Positions 1-10,762 of a stretch of 64,000 nucleotides of DNA are shown here, in pieces. Below the pieces are notes generated by a model. It saw only the letters and a program-made list of their open reading frames with translations, made no database searches and was not told where the DNA came from. The DNA comes from Xanthomonas sp. Leaf148 (lineage in GTDB: Bacteria > Pseudomonadota > Gammaproteobacteria > Xanthomonadales > Xanthomonadaceae): NCBI RefSeq assembly GCF_001423585.1, contig NZ_LMOP01000008.1, forward strand, positions 62,953-126,952. The letters run 5' to 3'. Position 1 is the stretch's first letter. Each line of letters starts with the position of its first letter. The position numbers and the translations under genes were made by a program.

Positions 1-756
1 TTGCGCAAGATCGAACCACTGCGCGTAATCGGCGCGCAGGGTCAGCACCGGCCAGTCGCTGCCCCAGAGCAGCCGCTGCGCACCGAAGCGCGCAAACAGA
101 TGCGCAACATACGGCTCCAGTGCATCGATGCCGGCACCGCGCGCGGCTTCGGTGAGCAACCCGGACAGTTTGCAGTGCACGTTGGGATGCTGTGCCAACG
201 CGGCCATGCCGGCGGCCCAGGCGACGAATTCGCCGGCCGCAATCTGCGGCTTGCCGCCGTGATCGACGACCACGCGCAACTGCGGGTGACGCTTCAAGCG
301 CGCCTGCAATGCGGGCACATGCACAGCGCGGATCAAGGCATCGAAGGCCAGATCGTGCGCAAGCATCGCGTCGAAGGCGGCGTCCAATGCGGGGCTTGCC
401 AGCCACTGCGCATCGGCGATGTCCTGCACCATCGGGCGCAGCCCCTTGAGTACACCGCCGCCTGCGCGGACCAGTGCACCGATGCGTGCGGCGGCATCGG
501 GCGCAGCAAAATCCGTCCAGCCGACAACCCCGGCAATGCGTGGCGCGTCGTGGGCGAGCTCGAACAGGTAACAGGTTTCGGCTTCGGTTGCGGCGGCTTG
601 CACCACTACCACGCTGTCGACACCGGCCGCATCCAGCGCGTCGTCCACATCGTGCGGCGCGAAATCGCGGTACAGCGGCGCAAGCTCCGGCGTCAGCCAG
701 GCGTAATCGCCACGGGCCAGGTGCCAGAAATGCAGATGCGCATCGACGCGGCTCAT
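1..756 (-). CDS. Amidohydrolase, probable L-fuconolactonase (partial, C-terminus outside window)
   Basis: Probable sugar-lactone hydrolase that opens L-fucono-lactone in oxidative L-fucose breakdown. The first 252 codons are visible; the frame is still open at base 1, so the C-terminus is missing. The N-terminus reads MSRVDAHLHFWH, the metal-binding start typical of amidohydrolase_2 (COG3618) lactonases. Further in, VVVDHGGKP and the later WGSDWPVL are also characteristic of this family. The ATG overlaps the TGA of the upstream aldo/keto reductase gene, so the two are translationally coupled. The fucose assignment rests on that neighbour and on knowledge that xanthomonads oxidise L-fucose through lactone and fuconate. 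Another aldonolactone is possible. Confidence 0.82.
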   Translation of the reverse strand, partial: MSRVDAHLHFWHLARGDYAWLTPELAPLYRDFAPHDVDDALDAAGVDSVVVVQAAATEAETCYLFELAHDAPRIAGVVGWTDFAAPDAAARIGALVRAGGGVLKGLRPMVQDIADAQWLASPALDAAFDAMLAHDLAFDALIRAVHVPALQARLKRHPQLRVVVDHGGKPQIAAGEFVAWAAGMAALAQHPNVHCKLSGLLTEAARGAGIDALEPYVAHLFARFGAQRLLWGSDWPVLTLRADYAQWFDLAQ

Positions 757-1763
757 GGCGTGGGCAGGTCCGTATCGAGCAGGCCGCCATCGCGCAGGCG
801 CTGCCACAGCGCAGGCGGGATCGATGCCTGCAAGCGCGTGGCGGCCGATTGCACCTCGGCCAGCGTGCGCATGCCGGCCACAACGGTGGTCACCGCCGGA
901 TGCGCCAGCGGGAACTGCAGGGCGGCCGCGCCGATATCCACCTCGAACGCCGCGCAGGCCGCATACAGACGCTGCGCATGCTGCAAGGTGGCGGTGTCCA
1001 CCGGGGCGTAGTTATAGGTGGCGCCGGGGCCGCGCGCATCGCTGAGCAGGCCGGAACTGTACGGGCCGGCCGACAGGATCGATACGCCGTGTTGCTGCGC
1101 CTGGTTGAGCAGCGCACGCGCGCCGTGCTGTTCCAGCAGGGTGTAGCGTCCGGCCAGCATCACGCAGTCGATCGGGAAGCGTGCCAGCACCTCCAGTGCC
1201 ACGTCCTGCTCGTTGACGCCCAGCCCGATCGCCCCGCACGCACCGGACGCTTTCAACTCCGCCATGGCCGGCAAGGCCTCCTCCAAGGCCTGCTGCAGCA
1301 CGTGGGCGTGGTTGTCGCCGTGGGTCAGCGCACCGATGTCGTGCAACAGCAGCACGTCGATGTAGTCGGTGCCCAGGCGCTCCAGGCTGAAGGCGAACGC
1401 GCGCCGCACGCCGTCGGCGCTGTAGTCGAATGCGGCGCGGCGGCCGGCCACGGCAAAACCGTCGCGCCCGGCAACGGCCTGTGCGTCGTCGTAGACGCAG
1501 CGGCCAACCTTGGTCGACAGCGTGTAGGCAGCGCGCGGCACGCCGGCCAGGCCGCGGCCCAGGCGCGTTTCGCTGAGTCCGTAGCCGTAGTAAGGCGCGG
1601 TGTCGAAGTGACGGATGCCGGCCTCGAACGCGCCTGCCACCGCCGCCAGTGCGTCTGCCTCGGCGACCTCGGTGTACAGGTTGCCGATCGGCGCAGCGCC
1701 GAAGCCCAGCGCCGATAGCTGCACGTCGGTACGGCCCAGACGTTGCCGTGCCACGGCGCTCAT
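753..1763 (-). CDS. Aldo/keto reductase, probable L-fucose (aldose) dehydrogenase
   Basis: NAD(P)-dependent oxidoreductase of 336 residues, AKR superfamily, cytoplasmic. It probably oxidises L-fucose or a related aldose to the lactone opened by the next gene. The catalytic tetrad can be followed: FDTAPYYGYG (Asp and Tyr), STKVG (Lys) and LLLHDIG (His). The N-terminal GRTDVQLSALGFGAAPIGN is the usual AKR first strand. The start is taken at MSAVARQ because homologous AKRs begin there; the frame stays open upstream to about 2012 but that part has no AKR character. The gene ends 4 bp inside the lactonase start. Substrate is inferred from the pair; D-threo-aldose or galactose dehydrogenase activity is the main alternative. 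Confidence 0.85.
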   Translation of the reverse strand: MSAVARQRLGRTDVQLSALGFGAAPIGNLYTEVAEADALAAVAGAFEAGIRHFDTAPYYGYGLSETRLGRGLAGVPRAAYTLSTKVGRCVYDDAQAVAGRDGFAVAGRRAAFDYSADGVRRAFAFSLERLGTDYIDVLLLHDIGALTHGDNHAHVLQQALEEALPAMAELKASGACGAIGLGVNEQDVALEVLARFPIDCVMLAGRYTLLEQHGARALLNQAQQHGVSILSAGPYSSGLLSDARGPGATYNYAPVDTATLQHAQRLYAACAAFEVDIGAAALQFPLAHPAVTTVVAGMRTLAEVQSAATRLQASIPPALWQRLRDGGLLDTDLPTP

Positions 1764-2425
1764 GCGCCACGCTCCGCAAGGGTGGCGCAGGCGCGAATGA
1801 AATCTGGAGGGCAGCTGGGCATCGCAACGTCCACCAGCCGGCAGGCGCCCGGCTGTTCGCATATGAATATCGCAATCATCAATGAACAGATCACGCTGCA
1901 GTGCAGCATGACGAGCCAGGGCGGCTGACGAGATTGGGTGATGGGCGCCGTGCGCGTCGCTTTCTCTCTGTTCGTGCGCGCATCGCTTGTGGTCGTCTGG
2001 TCCATCGTCCATCGTCCATCGGCTAACGGCAACACCGCACTCCGCTGACTACTCGGATCTCTCGTGCGGCTGCGCCGGTGCCGCCGGCGGACCGGCAGGC
2101 GTGTGGAACCCATGACCCAGACCCGCATGGTCTTCGACCCTCGCCCCCATTTCGAACTCGGTTGTCCGCGTGCGCTGGAGAGATCGCCCCGCGGCTCTCC
2201 AGGCCAAGGGGAGCGCCGCGCTGATCGTGCGAGTGCGCCTGTTTTCGCCGTCTGGACACCTGCGCTACAGCGCAGCGGCGTGCCCCCTCGCATTGCAACG
2301 CACTCCAACCCTGCTATTTCAAAATCCGGGCCCCGCATCACCAGTTCCTATAACGCGGCCTGCGCGGTTGCCTCGCACCGGCGGCTAGGGCTAGATACCA
2401 GCCTTGATCCGATGAAGCTGATGCC
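1764..2425. other. Divergent intergenic region between fucose-type operon and GH43 gene
   Basis: About 660 bp without a credible gene. It must hold the promoters for the leftward aldo/keto reductase operon and the rightward GH43 gene. A short triplication of the 8-mer catcgtcc lies near 2001-2022. Reading frames here lack domains and are shadows or GC-driven. Confidence 0.5.
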
Positions 2426-4051
2426 ATGCCAGACACGACACGGCGGGAGTTGTTCAAGGTGCTGGCCGCAGGCGCATTGGTCGCGCCGTTGCCGGCTGCC
2501 GCGCAGGCGTCAGCCGTGCCATGCGCCGCGCATCCGCCGCCGTGGGCGCGCGGCATCGAGGGCCAGCGCAAGGCCGACCTGGGCAACGGCACCTACCTCA
2601 ACCCCATCGTGGCCGGCGATCACCCGGACCCCACCATCCTCAAGGATGGCGACGACTACTACATGACGTTTTCGTCGTTCTTTTCGTATCCGGGCATCGT
2701 GCTGTGGCACTCCACCGACCTGGTCAACTGGACCCCGATCGGCCCGGCGCTGCGCCAGGAACTGGGCACGATCTGGGCGCTGGATCTGTGCAAGCACGCT
2801 GGCCGTTACTTCATCTACATCCCGGCCAATCCGGACGAAAAGGGCTGGTCGATCTTCGTGATCTGGGCCGATGACATTCGCGGGCCATGGAGCGCGCCGA
2901 TCGATCTGAAGATCGCCGGCTGCATCGACCCCGGCCATGTCGTCGGCGAAGACGGCAAGCGCTATCTGTTCGTCAACGGCATCCGCAAGATCGGCCTGCG
3001 CGACGACGGCCTGGCCACCGATGGGCAACTCGAACCGGCCTACGCGCCGTGGCGCTATCCCGACGACTGGGTGGTGGAGAATTTCGCGCCCGAAGGCCCC
3101 AAGCTCACCTGGCACAACGGCTGGCTGTATCTGGTCACCGCCGTCGGTGGCACCGCCGGGCCGGTGACCGGGCATATGGTCATCGCCGCGCGGTCGCTCT
3201 CGGTGCACGGGCCGTGGGAACACTGCCCGCGCAACCCGCTGGTGCGCACGCTGTCCGAACAGGAGCCGTGGTGGTCGCGCGGTCATGCCACGCTGGTGCA
3301 AGGCCCACGCGGCGACTGGTGGCTGGTCTATCACGGCTACGAAAACGGCTTCCGCACCCTGGGGCGCCAGACCCTGCTGGAGCCGATCGAGTGGACCGCC
3401 GACGGCTGGTTTCGCGCCACTGGCGGCGACCTGTCCAAGCCGTTGCGCACGCCGGCACGCGCTGCCACCGGCAGTGCGAATGTGGCGAGCGGCTTCGCGT
3501 TGTCCGATGACTTTTCCACCGACCGATTCGGCACCCAGTGGAGCCTGCACGCGCCCAAGCCCGGCGAGCAGGCGCGCGTGCGGCGGGCCAACAAGGCATT
3601 GACGCTGACCTGCGCAGGCACATCGCCCATCGACAGCGCACCGTTGACCTGCGGCGTACCCGACCGCGCCTACGCGGCTGAGGTGACGCTGGAGCTGGTC
3701 GGCAATGCCGAAGGCGGCCTCCTGCTGTTCTACAACCACAAGGCCTTCGTCGGCATCGGCTTCACCGCCGACACCATGAAGACCTACGAATATTCCGAAG
3801 AACTGGTGTGGGCACGCGCGCCCAACACGCATCGCCGCATCCGCGTGCGGCTGACCAACGATCGCCACATCGTGAGCTTTGCGTATTCGTTCGACGACGG
3901 CCTGCAGTGGACGCGTCATCCCACGCGCATGGAGGTGTCCGGATTCCACCACAACGTGTTCGGCGGCTTCTTGAGCCTGCAGCTGGGCGTGTATGCCGCG
4001 CAGCAGGGCGAGGTGGTGTTGCGTGACTTTAGGTATCGCGCGCTGGGCTGA
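2426..4051 (+). CDS. Glycoside hydrolase family 43 (beta-xylosidase/arabinofuranosidase-like), exported
   Basis: Secreted or periplasmic glycosidase of 541 residues. Residues 4-28 form a Tat-like signal (TTRRELFK followed by a hydrophobic, Ala-rich stretch to AAAQA). The GH43 five-blade propeller starts near residue 55: NPIVAGDHPDPTIL contains the catalytic-base Asp (D68), and DDYYMTFSSF follows. The last ~180 residues (from about SDDFSTDRFGTQW) form a beta-sandwich of the DUF1349/GH43_C2 kind. Family members release xylose or arabinose from plant cell-wall oligosaccharides, fitting a plant-associated bacterium. The gene stands alone, divergent from the fucose-type operon, and may share its plant-sugar context. 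The exact linkage cut cannot be read from sequence. Confidence 0.88.
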   Translation: MPDTTRRELFKVLAAGALVAPLPAAAQASAVPCAAHPPPWARGIEGQRKADLGNGTYLNPIVAGDHPDPTILKDGDDYYMTFSSFFSYPGIVLWHSTDLVNWTPIGPALRQELGTIWALDLCKHAGRYFIYIPANPDEKGWSIFVIWADDIRGPWSAPIDLKIAGCIDPGHVVGEDGKRYLFVNGIRKIGLRDDGLATDGQLEPAYAPWRYPDDWVVENFAPEGPKLTWHNGWLYLVTAVGGTAGPVTGHMVIAARSLSVHGPWEHCPRNPLVRTLSEQEPWWSRGHATLVQGPRGDWWLVYHGYENGFRTLGRQTLLEPIEWTADGWFRATGGDLSKPLRTPARAATGSANVASGFALSDDFSTDRFGTQWSLHAPKPGEQARVRRANKALTLTCAGTSPIDSAPLTCGVPDRAYAAEVTLELVGNAEGGLLLFYNHKAFVGIGFTADTMKTYEYSEELVWARAPNTHRRIRVRLTNDRHIVSFAYSFDDGLQWTRHPTRMEVSGFHHNVFGGFLSLQLGVYAAQQGEVVLRDFRYRALG

Positions 4052-4569
4052 GCGTGGCTGAGCACTGACGGCTGATGCTGCGCAGTGATCCTGCGTGTTG
4101 TCAGCGTTTCGGTTTCAGGATGGCTGTCGGAGATACCGTCAGCCCGATCCGATGTTTGAAAGCAGACGCCTTCGTCGACCTCTCAAGGCAATCCTTGCAC
4201 CTGCCAAAAAAATCGTGGAGACATCGAGTATGTCTGCCGCGCGGGCTCTTGTATTGCCTTGCATGCCTGCGGCTTCTCAATGCCGCGACGATGTGGGGTG
4301 GGTTCCCGCTATGCCGCAACGGGGCACGGAAACGGTCGATTGACGCATCGTAGTTTGCAAGCGTAGTCAGCACGCTGACAGCGCCGCTGCGTGTGCCGTG
4401 CAAGATGCCGAAGAGAACGAGTGAGAGACCTCGTCAACTGATCCGCGACGCCGAACTGCACGCGCACTGCATGCGGATTCCAGTGCATCAACGAGCAGAT
4501 CGCGCTGGTCTTGCAGCAGTAGTTTCAGCGGTTCTACGCCAAGCTGGGCGCGTGCGCGTCACCGCAGAG
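4052..4569. other. Intergenic region without recognisable gene
   Basis: About 520 bp between GH43 and the hairpin after the Cys-peptide gene. Short open frames on both strands (60-100 codons) show no domain, signal or ribosome-binding site. A fragment near 4480-4545 reads QCINEQIALVLQQ, stop, FQRFYAKLGA in one frame and could be a decayed gene end; this is speculative. Confidence 0.4.
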
Positions 4570-4592
4570 GGCGGGGCCTTGATGGCCCCGCC
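4570..4592 (-). terminator. Hairpin downstream of the Cys-rich peptide gene
   Basis: Perfect 9-bp GC stem (GGCGGGGCC / GGCCCCGCC) with a 5-nt loop, 8 bp past the stop codon of the peptide gene. No U-run follows on either strand, so it may be a weak terminator or an mRNA-stabilising end. Confidence 0.5.
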
Positions 4593-4599
4593 GCTGGAC

Positions 4600-4803
4600 T
4601 CAACCGCAGCAGTAGCAGACGTTGCCTTGTCCCAAATCGCCGCCGAACTCCGGACACTCGGCCTTGCAGGCCCATGCACTACACGACTCGGCCTTCGGCT
4701 GTGCGCCGTCCACGGCCATCACCTGGAACGCACCGAAGCCGGTGCTGGCCAGAAACGTCGCTGCCATCAACGCACTGCGCAAGCTTACCCAACGCTTTTT
4801 CAT
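4600..4803 (-). CDS. Small exported six-cysteine peptide, unknown function
   Basis: Precursor of 67 residues. Residues 1-30 form a classical signal (MKKRW, then a hydrophobic core to FQVMAVDGA). The remaining mature part is about 33-37 residues with six cysteines in the spacing C-x4-C-x3-C-x12-C-x-C-C and a terminal Gly. Such density predicts disulfides or metal binding outside the cytoplasm. It begins 3 bp after the stop of the redoxin gene, so both are one transcript. A redoxin beside an exported Cys peptide suggests the redoxin oxidises, isomerises or protects it. The layout resembles Bacteroidetes NVEALA peptides next to TlpA-like proteins, but I cannot claim homology. It could be a bacteriocin-like or signalling peptide. 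Confidence 0.7.
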   Translation of the reverse strand: MKKRWVSLRSALMAATFLASTGFGAFQVMAVDGAQPKAESCSAWACKAECPEFGGDLGQGNVCYCCG

Positions 4804-4806
4804 GCA

Positions 4807-5397
4807 TTACTCCCTCAACGTTGCAAAAGCCGCTGGCGCATCCGTGCGGCCCAAGGCGGCGACCAGGTCCTGCACCCGCTCCGTGGTATCGAACACGCCA
4901 ACATGGGAATGGCGCACGCGCCCGTCCCCATCGATGGCCATCAGCAGCGGCACGTTGCGCGCACGGAACAGCATCAGCGCGCGACGATCGGTCAACGTGA
5001 CCACCGGAAAATCGAAGCCATGCACATGCGCATAGCGCGCGGCCTGCACCGCATCGCAATGGCACACACCCAGCAATTGCGGTCGGCCCGGCAGGTTGGC
5101 CTGCAACTGCCGCGCCGCGCGCAGCACGGTCGGTGCCGAGCGCTGGCAGTACGGACACGTGGTCGTAAAAAAGAACAGCACCTGCGCCGGCCCCTGCGGC
5201 GCACCCAGCAGATGGCGGTGACCCTCGGCATCCACCGCCTCGATGCGCGGCACGTACATGCCTTCGTACGGCGTGCTGATGCGCGTCTGCAGCCATTGCT
5301 GCTGCACGCGCAGTTGTCGGTTTTGCCACGCCAGCGCCGCAATCAATGCACAGGCCATCAGCAGGCCGATCCATAGCCAGGGAAAACGTCGCGCCAT
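4807..5397 (-). CDS. Membrane-anchored thioredoxin-like protein (TlpA/redoxin type) with CPYC motif
   Basis: Protein of 196 residues: one N-terminal membrane anchor (about residues 4-24, FPWLWIGLLMACALIAALAW), then a periplasmic thioredoxin fold. The active site is FFFTTTCPYCQRSAP near residue 78, a CPYC dithiol centre as in redoxins and glutaredoxins. A later VPLLMAID carries the cis-Pro position expected of the fold. The ATG is preceded by GGAG at good distance. It is the first gene of a two-gene unit with the six-cysteine peptide 3 bp downstream, so a role in that peptide's disulfide state is the simplest reading. Upstream lies only tandem-repeat DNA. Family is clear, partner is inferred. 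Confidence 0.82.
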   Translation of the reverse strand: MARRFPWLWIGLLMACALIAALAWQNRQLRVQQQWLQTRISTPYEGMYVPRIEAVDAEGHRHLLGAPQGPAQVLFFFTTTCPYCQRSAPTVLRAARQLQANLPGRPQLLGVCHCDAVQAARYAHVHGFDFPVVTLTDRRALMLFRARNVPLLMAIDGDGRVRHSHVGVFDTTERVQDLVAALGRTDAPAAFATLRE

Positions 5398-5498
5398 GCC
5401 AGCTCCAAAGCGTCCTTGATGCCCGAGCCTTGCCCAGGCATCAGCTCATGGTCAATGGTGATATCGACAACTGCGATGTCGCGCGGTGCGCAGGTGTG

Positions 5499-6010
5499 GA
5501 TGCGATCACGCCGGTGCGCTTGGGCTTGCCACCGTCGGGCGATGACATGCGGGCGGTTTGCGCAAACACGGCTGCAACCACTGCCTTGCGACCGGTAACG
5601 CACGCAGCAGTCGCGCCATGCCATCTACTGATGCGATCAGGTTGGTGCGCTTTGGCTTGCCATCGTTGGGCAATGACACGCGGGCCGTTTGCGCAAATAG
5701 TGCGGCAGGCAGGCCTTGCGACCGGTAATGCACGCGGCAGTCGCGCCATGCCATCTGCCGATGCGATCAGGCCGGTGCGCTTGCGCCTGCCATTGGTGTG
5801 CGCTGACATGCGGGCGGTTTGTGCAAGCGCGATTGCAGGCAGGCCTTGCGACTGGTAACGCACGCAGCAGTCGCGCCATGCTGTCTACCGATGCGATCAG
5901 GCCGGTGCGCTTGGGCTTGCCACCGTTGGGCAACGACACGTGGACGGTTTGCGCAAATAGTGCTGCAGGCAGGTCTTGCGACAAGTGCGCGCGTAGCTGT
6001 CGCGCGCTGC
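5499..6010. repeat. Imperfect 130-bp tandem repeat array (about 4 units)
   Basis: Units begin with gatgcgatca at 5499, 5630, 5760 and 5890, giving periods of 131, 130 and 130 bp. Conserved blocks include tgcgcaaa, gcaggcaggcctt and cgcgccatgc. The period is not a multiple of three, so the long open frames seen here on both strands repeat in different frames and are not credible proteins. The array fills nearly all of 5398-6082, between the redoxin and DUF4424 genes. Confidence 0.85.
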
Positions 6011-6082
6011 CATCTGCCAGTGCGCGGTGCATGGCATGCTGTGCAGTGCGGCGCGTCGGTGCGTGCCGGTTTTGGGGGAGCG

Positions 6083-6988
6083 ATGCACAAGGATTCAATG
6101 GCGCGCTGGCTGTTGCTGGCGGTGTTCGTCTGTGCGACAGCGCACGCCAACGACAGTAGTTTTGGCGACGACAACGGCACCATCCGGCTGCTGCACCAGC
6201 CCGACATCAGCATGGACAAGGAAGCGCTGCTGCTCAGCGAAGAACGCGTGCAGGTGGACTATGTGTTCACCAACAACAGCGAGCGCGACCTCAGCGTGCC
6301 GGTGGCCTTCCCGATGCCGCCAATGTATTTCGGCATGGCCGACCACAGCGAACTCACCGACTTCAAATTGTGGGTGGACGGCAAGCCGATCGCCACCACG
6401 CGCAAGCTGGTGGTGTTGCTGGACGACGGCAGCGACATCTCCAAGGCGTTTGCTGCCACCGGGTGGACCCAGGACGATGTGGAGGCCTTCACCGAATCCG
6501 GCACCCCGCCCAAGGCCCGCAAGCCACTGCCCGCGCGCTGGGTCGATGCCGACGCGCAGCCGCGTTTCACCCTCAACGAGTACTTCGTCTGGCAACAGGT
6601 ATTTCCGGCGCGCCGCAGCGTGCAGATCCGGCATGCGTATGCGCCCAGCCTGTCCACCGGCGTACCGCAGCCCAGCACGTATCTGCTGGAGTCCTATGCA
6701 AAGGACTCCTGCATCGAACCGGCCACCAAGACCAGCATGCAGCGCCGTGAAGGCCAGTCCGGTCTGGCCTGGGCCAACTTGCGCTACGTGCTCACCACCG
6801 GCAAGAACTGGAACGGCCCGATCAAGGACTTCCAGCTGACCATCCGCAAGCAGACCGCCAGCGACATCCTGAGTCTGTGCTTCGACGGCGAGCTGAAAAA
6901 GATCGACCCGTTGACCTTCCAGTTCAAGCAGACCAACTTCGTACCGATGCGCGATCTGAACGTCTTGTTCGTGCGCGCGCCGGAGTAA
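6083..6988 (+). CDS. Exported DUF4424 family protein
   Basis: Protein of about 301 residues with an N-terminal signal (MARWLLLAVFVCATAHA, cleavage before NDSS). The mature part has the DUF4424 pattern: an early NGTIRLLHQPDISMDKEALLLSE segment and VDYVFTNNSERDLSVPVAFPMPP, followed by mixed beta structure and PLTFQFKQTNFVP near the end. DUF4424 has no established function; members are periplasmic or surface proteins with Ig-like sandwich character. Two starts are possible: ATG at 6083 follows GGGGGAG with very short spacing, while ATG at 6098 gives a more normal distance and a typical signal peptide. It is monocistronic, followed by REP DNA. Confidence 0.8.
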   Translation: MHKDSMARWLLLAVFVCATAHANDSSFGDDNGTIRLLHQPDISMDKEALLLSEERVQVDYVFTNNSERDLSVPVAFPMPPMYFGMADHSELTDFKLWVDGKPIATTRKLVVLLDDGSDISKAFAATGWTQDDVEAFTESGTPPKARKPLPARWVDADAQPRFTLNEYFVWQQVFPARRSVQIRHAYAPSLSTGVPQPSTYLLESYAKDSCIEPATKTSMQRREGQSGLAWANLRYVLTTGKNWNGPIKDFQLTIRKQTASDILSLCFDGELKKIDPLTFQFKQTNFVPMRDLNVLFVRAPE

Positions 6989-7006
6989 ACGCCACAAGCC
7001 CCACAC

Positions 7007-7500
7007 GTAGGAGCGCACCCGGGCGCGATGGAGCTTTACCGGGAACGTCCGTCGCAGTCGTACGCGTCAGTGCGCGTCAGGTTTCTGTTGCAAAACAAGC
7101 TTCACCGGTAACGCCCATCGCGCCCAGGTGCGCTCCTACGCTGGTGTCGTGTCGTGTCGTGTTGCACGGCATAGCAAATCTATCGTGCCCACAAACGACG
7201 AAGGCAGACGTGGTGGGATCACACGTAGGAGCGCACCCGGGCGCGATGGAGCTTTACCGGTAACGCCCATCACAGTCGCACGTGCCAATGCGCGTCAGGT
7301 TTCTTCTGCAAAACAAGCTTTACCGGTAACGCCCATCGCGCCCAGGTGCGCTCCTACGCTGATGTCGTGTCGTGTCGTGTCGTGTCGTGTCGCTTCGCGT
7401 TGCACGGCAGAGAAAATCTATCGATTGCCCACCAACGAGGACGGCAGAAGTAGTGGGATCACTCGCGGGAGCGCACCCGGGCGCGACCGGGCTTTCCCGA
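7007..7500. repeat. REP (GTAG-type) array with pentanucleotide repeat
   Basis: Two full units at 7007 and 7225 (218-bp period) and a partial third near 7465. Each unit has gtaggagcgcacccgggcg at its left end and the inverse cgcccaggtgcgctcctac (7117-7139, 7335-7357), so it can fold as a long stem. Between pairs lies a (gtgtc)n microsatellite, three to four repeats near 7143 and five or six near 7363. This matches GTAG/SMAG-type REP elements known from Stenotrophomonas and Xanthomonas. It fills 6989-7536, which has no gene. Confidence 0.88.
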
Positions 7501-7536
7501 CCACCCCCAACGCCGGCAGACACACCGCTGCGCGCG

Positions 7537-8205
7537 TCAGTCGTCTTCCGGCGGCGGCAACACGATGCCGTCGGAGTCGATGGCGAGCTTGCCGGCCATC
7601 AGCACGGCCTGGGTACGGTTGGTGACGCCGAGCTTGCGCAGGATTGCGGTGACGTGCGCCTTGATGGTGGCTTCGGACACGCCCAGATCGTAGGCGATCT
7701 GCTTGTTGAGCCGCCCCGCGCCCAGCATCTGCAGCACGCGGAATTGTTGCGGGGTGAGATCGCGCAGCCGCTGGCCAACCTCGCGCTCTTCGCTATCGGT
7801 GGGCGGCAGATTCTGCGCTTCGGCGGGAATCCAGCGTTCGCCATCCAGCACCGTGGCCAGCGCGCGGCCGATGGTGTCGGAGTCGGCGGATTTGGGAATG
7901 AAACCGAACGCGCCATGGTCGATGGCACGCCGCATCACCGTGGGTTCTTCGCGTGCGGACACCACCACCACCGGCAACTGCGGATGCAGCGAGCGCATAT
8001 GCACCAGCGCACTGAAGCCCTGCGCGCCCGGCATGTTGAGATCCATCAACAGCAGGTCCGCGTCCGGTTGCGCATCGGCCAGCGTGTACAACGCATCCAC
8101 GTTGTCGGCTTCGAACAATTGCACGCCCGGCATGACCCGCTGCACCGCCCCGCGCAAGGCCTCGCGAAACAGGGGATGGTCATCGGCAATCAGCAGGGTG
8201 GTCAT
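7537..8205 (-). CDS. NarL/FixJ-type response regulator, CrbR-like
   Basis: Two-component response regulator of 222 residues, probably a transcriptional activator of the adjacent acetate genes. The receiver domain covers residues 1-120, with acidic pair DD8-9, phospho-acceptor D55 (LLLMDLNMPG) and K104 (FIPKSAD). The C-terminal LuxR helix-turn-helix is about residues 154-205 (LTPQQFRVLQML, then NKQIAYDLGVSEATIKAHV). It lies downstream of acs on the same strand, separated by 318 bp of repeats. In Pseudomonas and Vibrio, CrbR, phosphorylated by the hybrid kinase/transporter CrbS, activates acs; the same role is inferred. No kinase gene lies beside it. Confidence 0.87.
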   Translation of the reverse strand: MTTLLIADDHPLFREALRGAVQRVMPGVQLFEADNVDALYTLADAQPDADLLLMDLNMPGAQGFSALVHMRSLHPQLPVVVVSAREEPTVMRRAIDHGAFGFIPKSADSDTIGRALATVLDGERWIPAEAQNLPPTDSEEREVGQRLRDLTPQQFRVLQMLGAGRLNKQIAYDLGVSEATIKAHVTAILRKLGVTNRTQAVLMAGKLAIDSDGIVLPPPEDD

Positions 8206-8269
8206 TGAGGGGCCGGGAGTGGGGAATCGGGAATCGGGAATCGCAAAGGCAACAGCGAAGAGCAGCGCA

Positions 8270-8366
<97 letters not shown>

Positions 8367-8523
8367 CGATGCGGTGACGTTGAAGATGAGAATTGGCAGC
8401 TATGAACAAATGTAGGGGTCGGGAACCCGCTTTTACGAATTCCCAATCCGACGATTTACTCCCCACTCCTCAGGGAACCGCTCTCACGATTCCCCAATCC
8501 CGATTCCTCATTCCCAACGCGCG

Positions 8524-10467
<1,944 letters not shown>

Positions 10468-10762
10468 GGCACCCTCACTTGCGATGAACTTGTTGGGAGA
10501 GGGCACGGCAGCTGCCCTCGGTAGGCGATCAGTGTGCCGCATCCATTCTGTCCCGGCGGTCAACGGCGCGTTAGACCATGGTCGTAACCTAAGGCGTGCG
10601 CTGGCGCACATCCATTGCGGGTCCTGGTGCGACCATCGGTCACCTTGTGGAATGCTGCGTTGCAGCTACGACCAAAGGCGAATAGGCTGCAAACCGCGGA
10701 CTGCCTCACGCTCCGCACAGCATCGCCATCAAGCGCGAGGCCTTCATTGGGGAGAGGGTTCC
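10468..10762. promoter_or_regulatory. Divergent promoter region acs / porin-actP
   Basis: 295 bp between the acs start and the porin start. It must carry both promoters and is the likely binding site of the CrbR-like regulator. I could not fix -35/-10 or sigma-54 elements with confidence; tggcgcacatccattgcg near 10604 resembles a -24/-12 element but its spacing is 2 nt too long. Confidence 0.5.

Noticed and set aside
5441..5863. Repetitive proteins in the 130-bp array
   Set aside because: Period of 130-131 bp shifts the frame at each unit, so no consistent repeat protein is encoded.
10604..10621. Sigma-54 promoter before the porin gene
   Set aside because: GG-to-GC distance is 14 nt, 2 more than the consensus allows.
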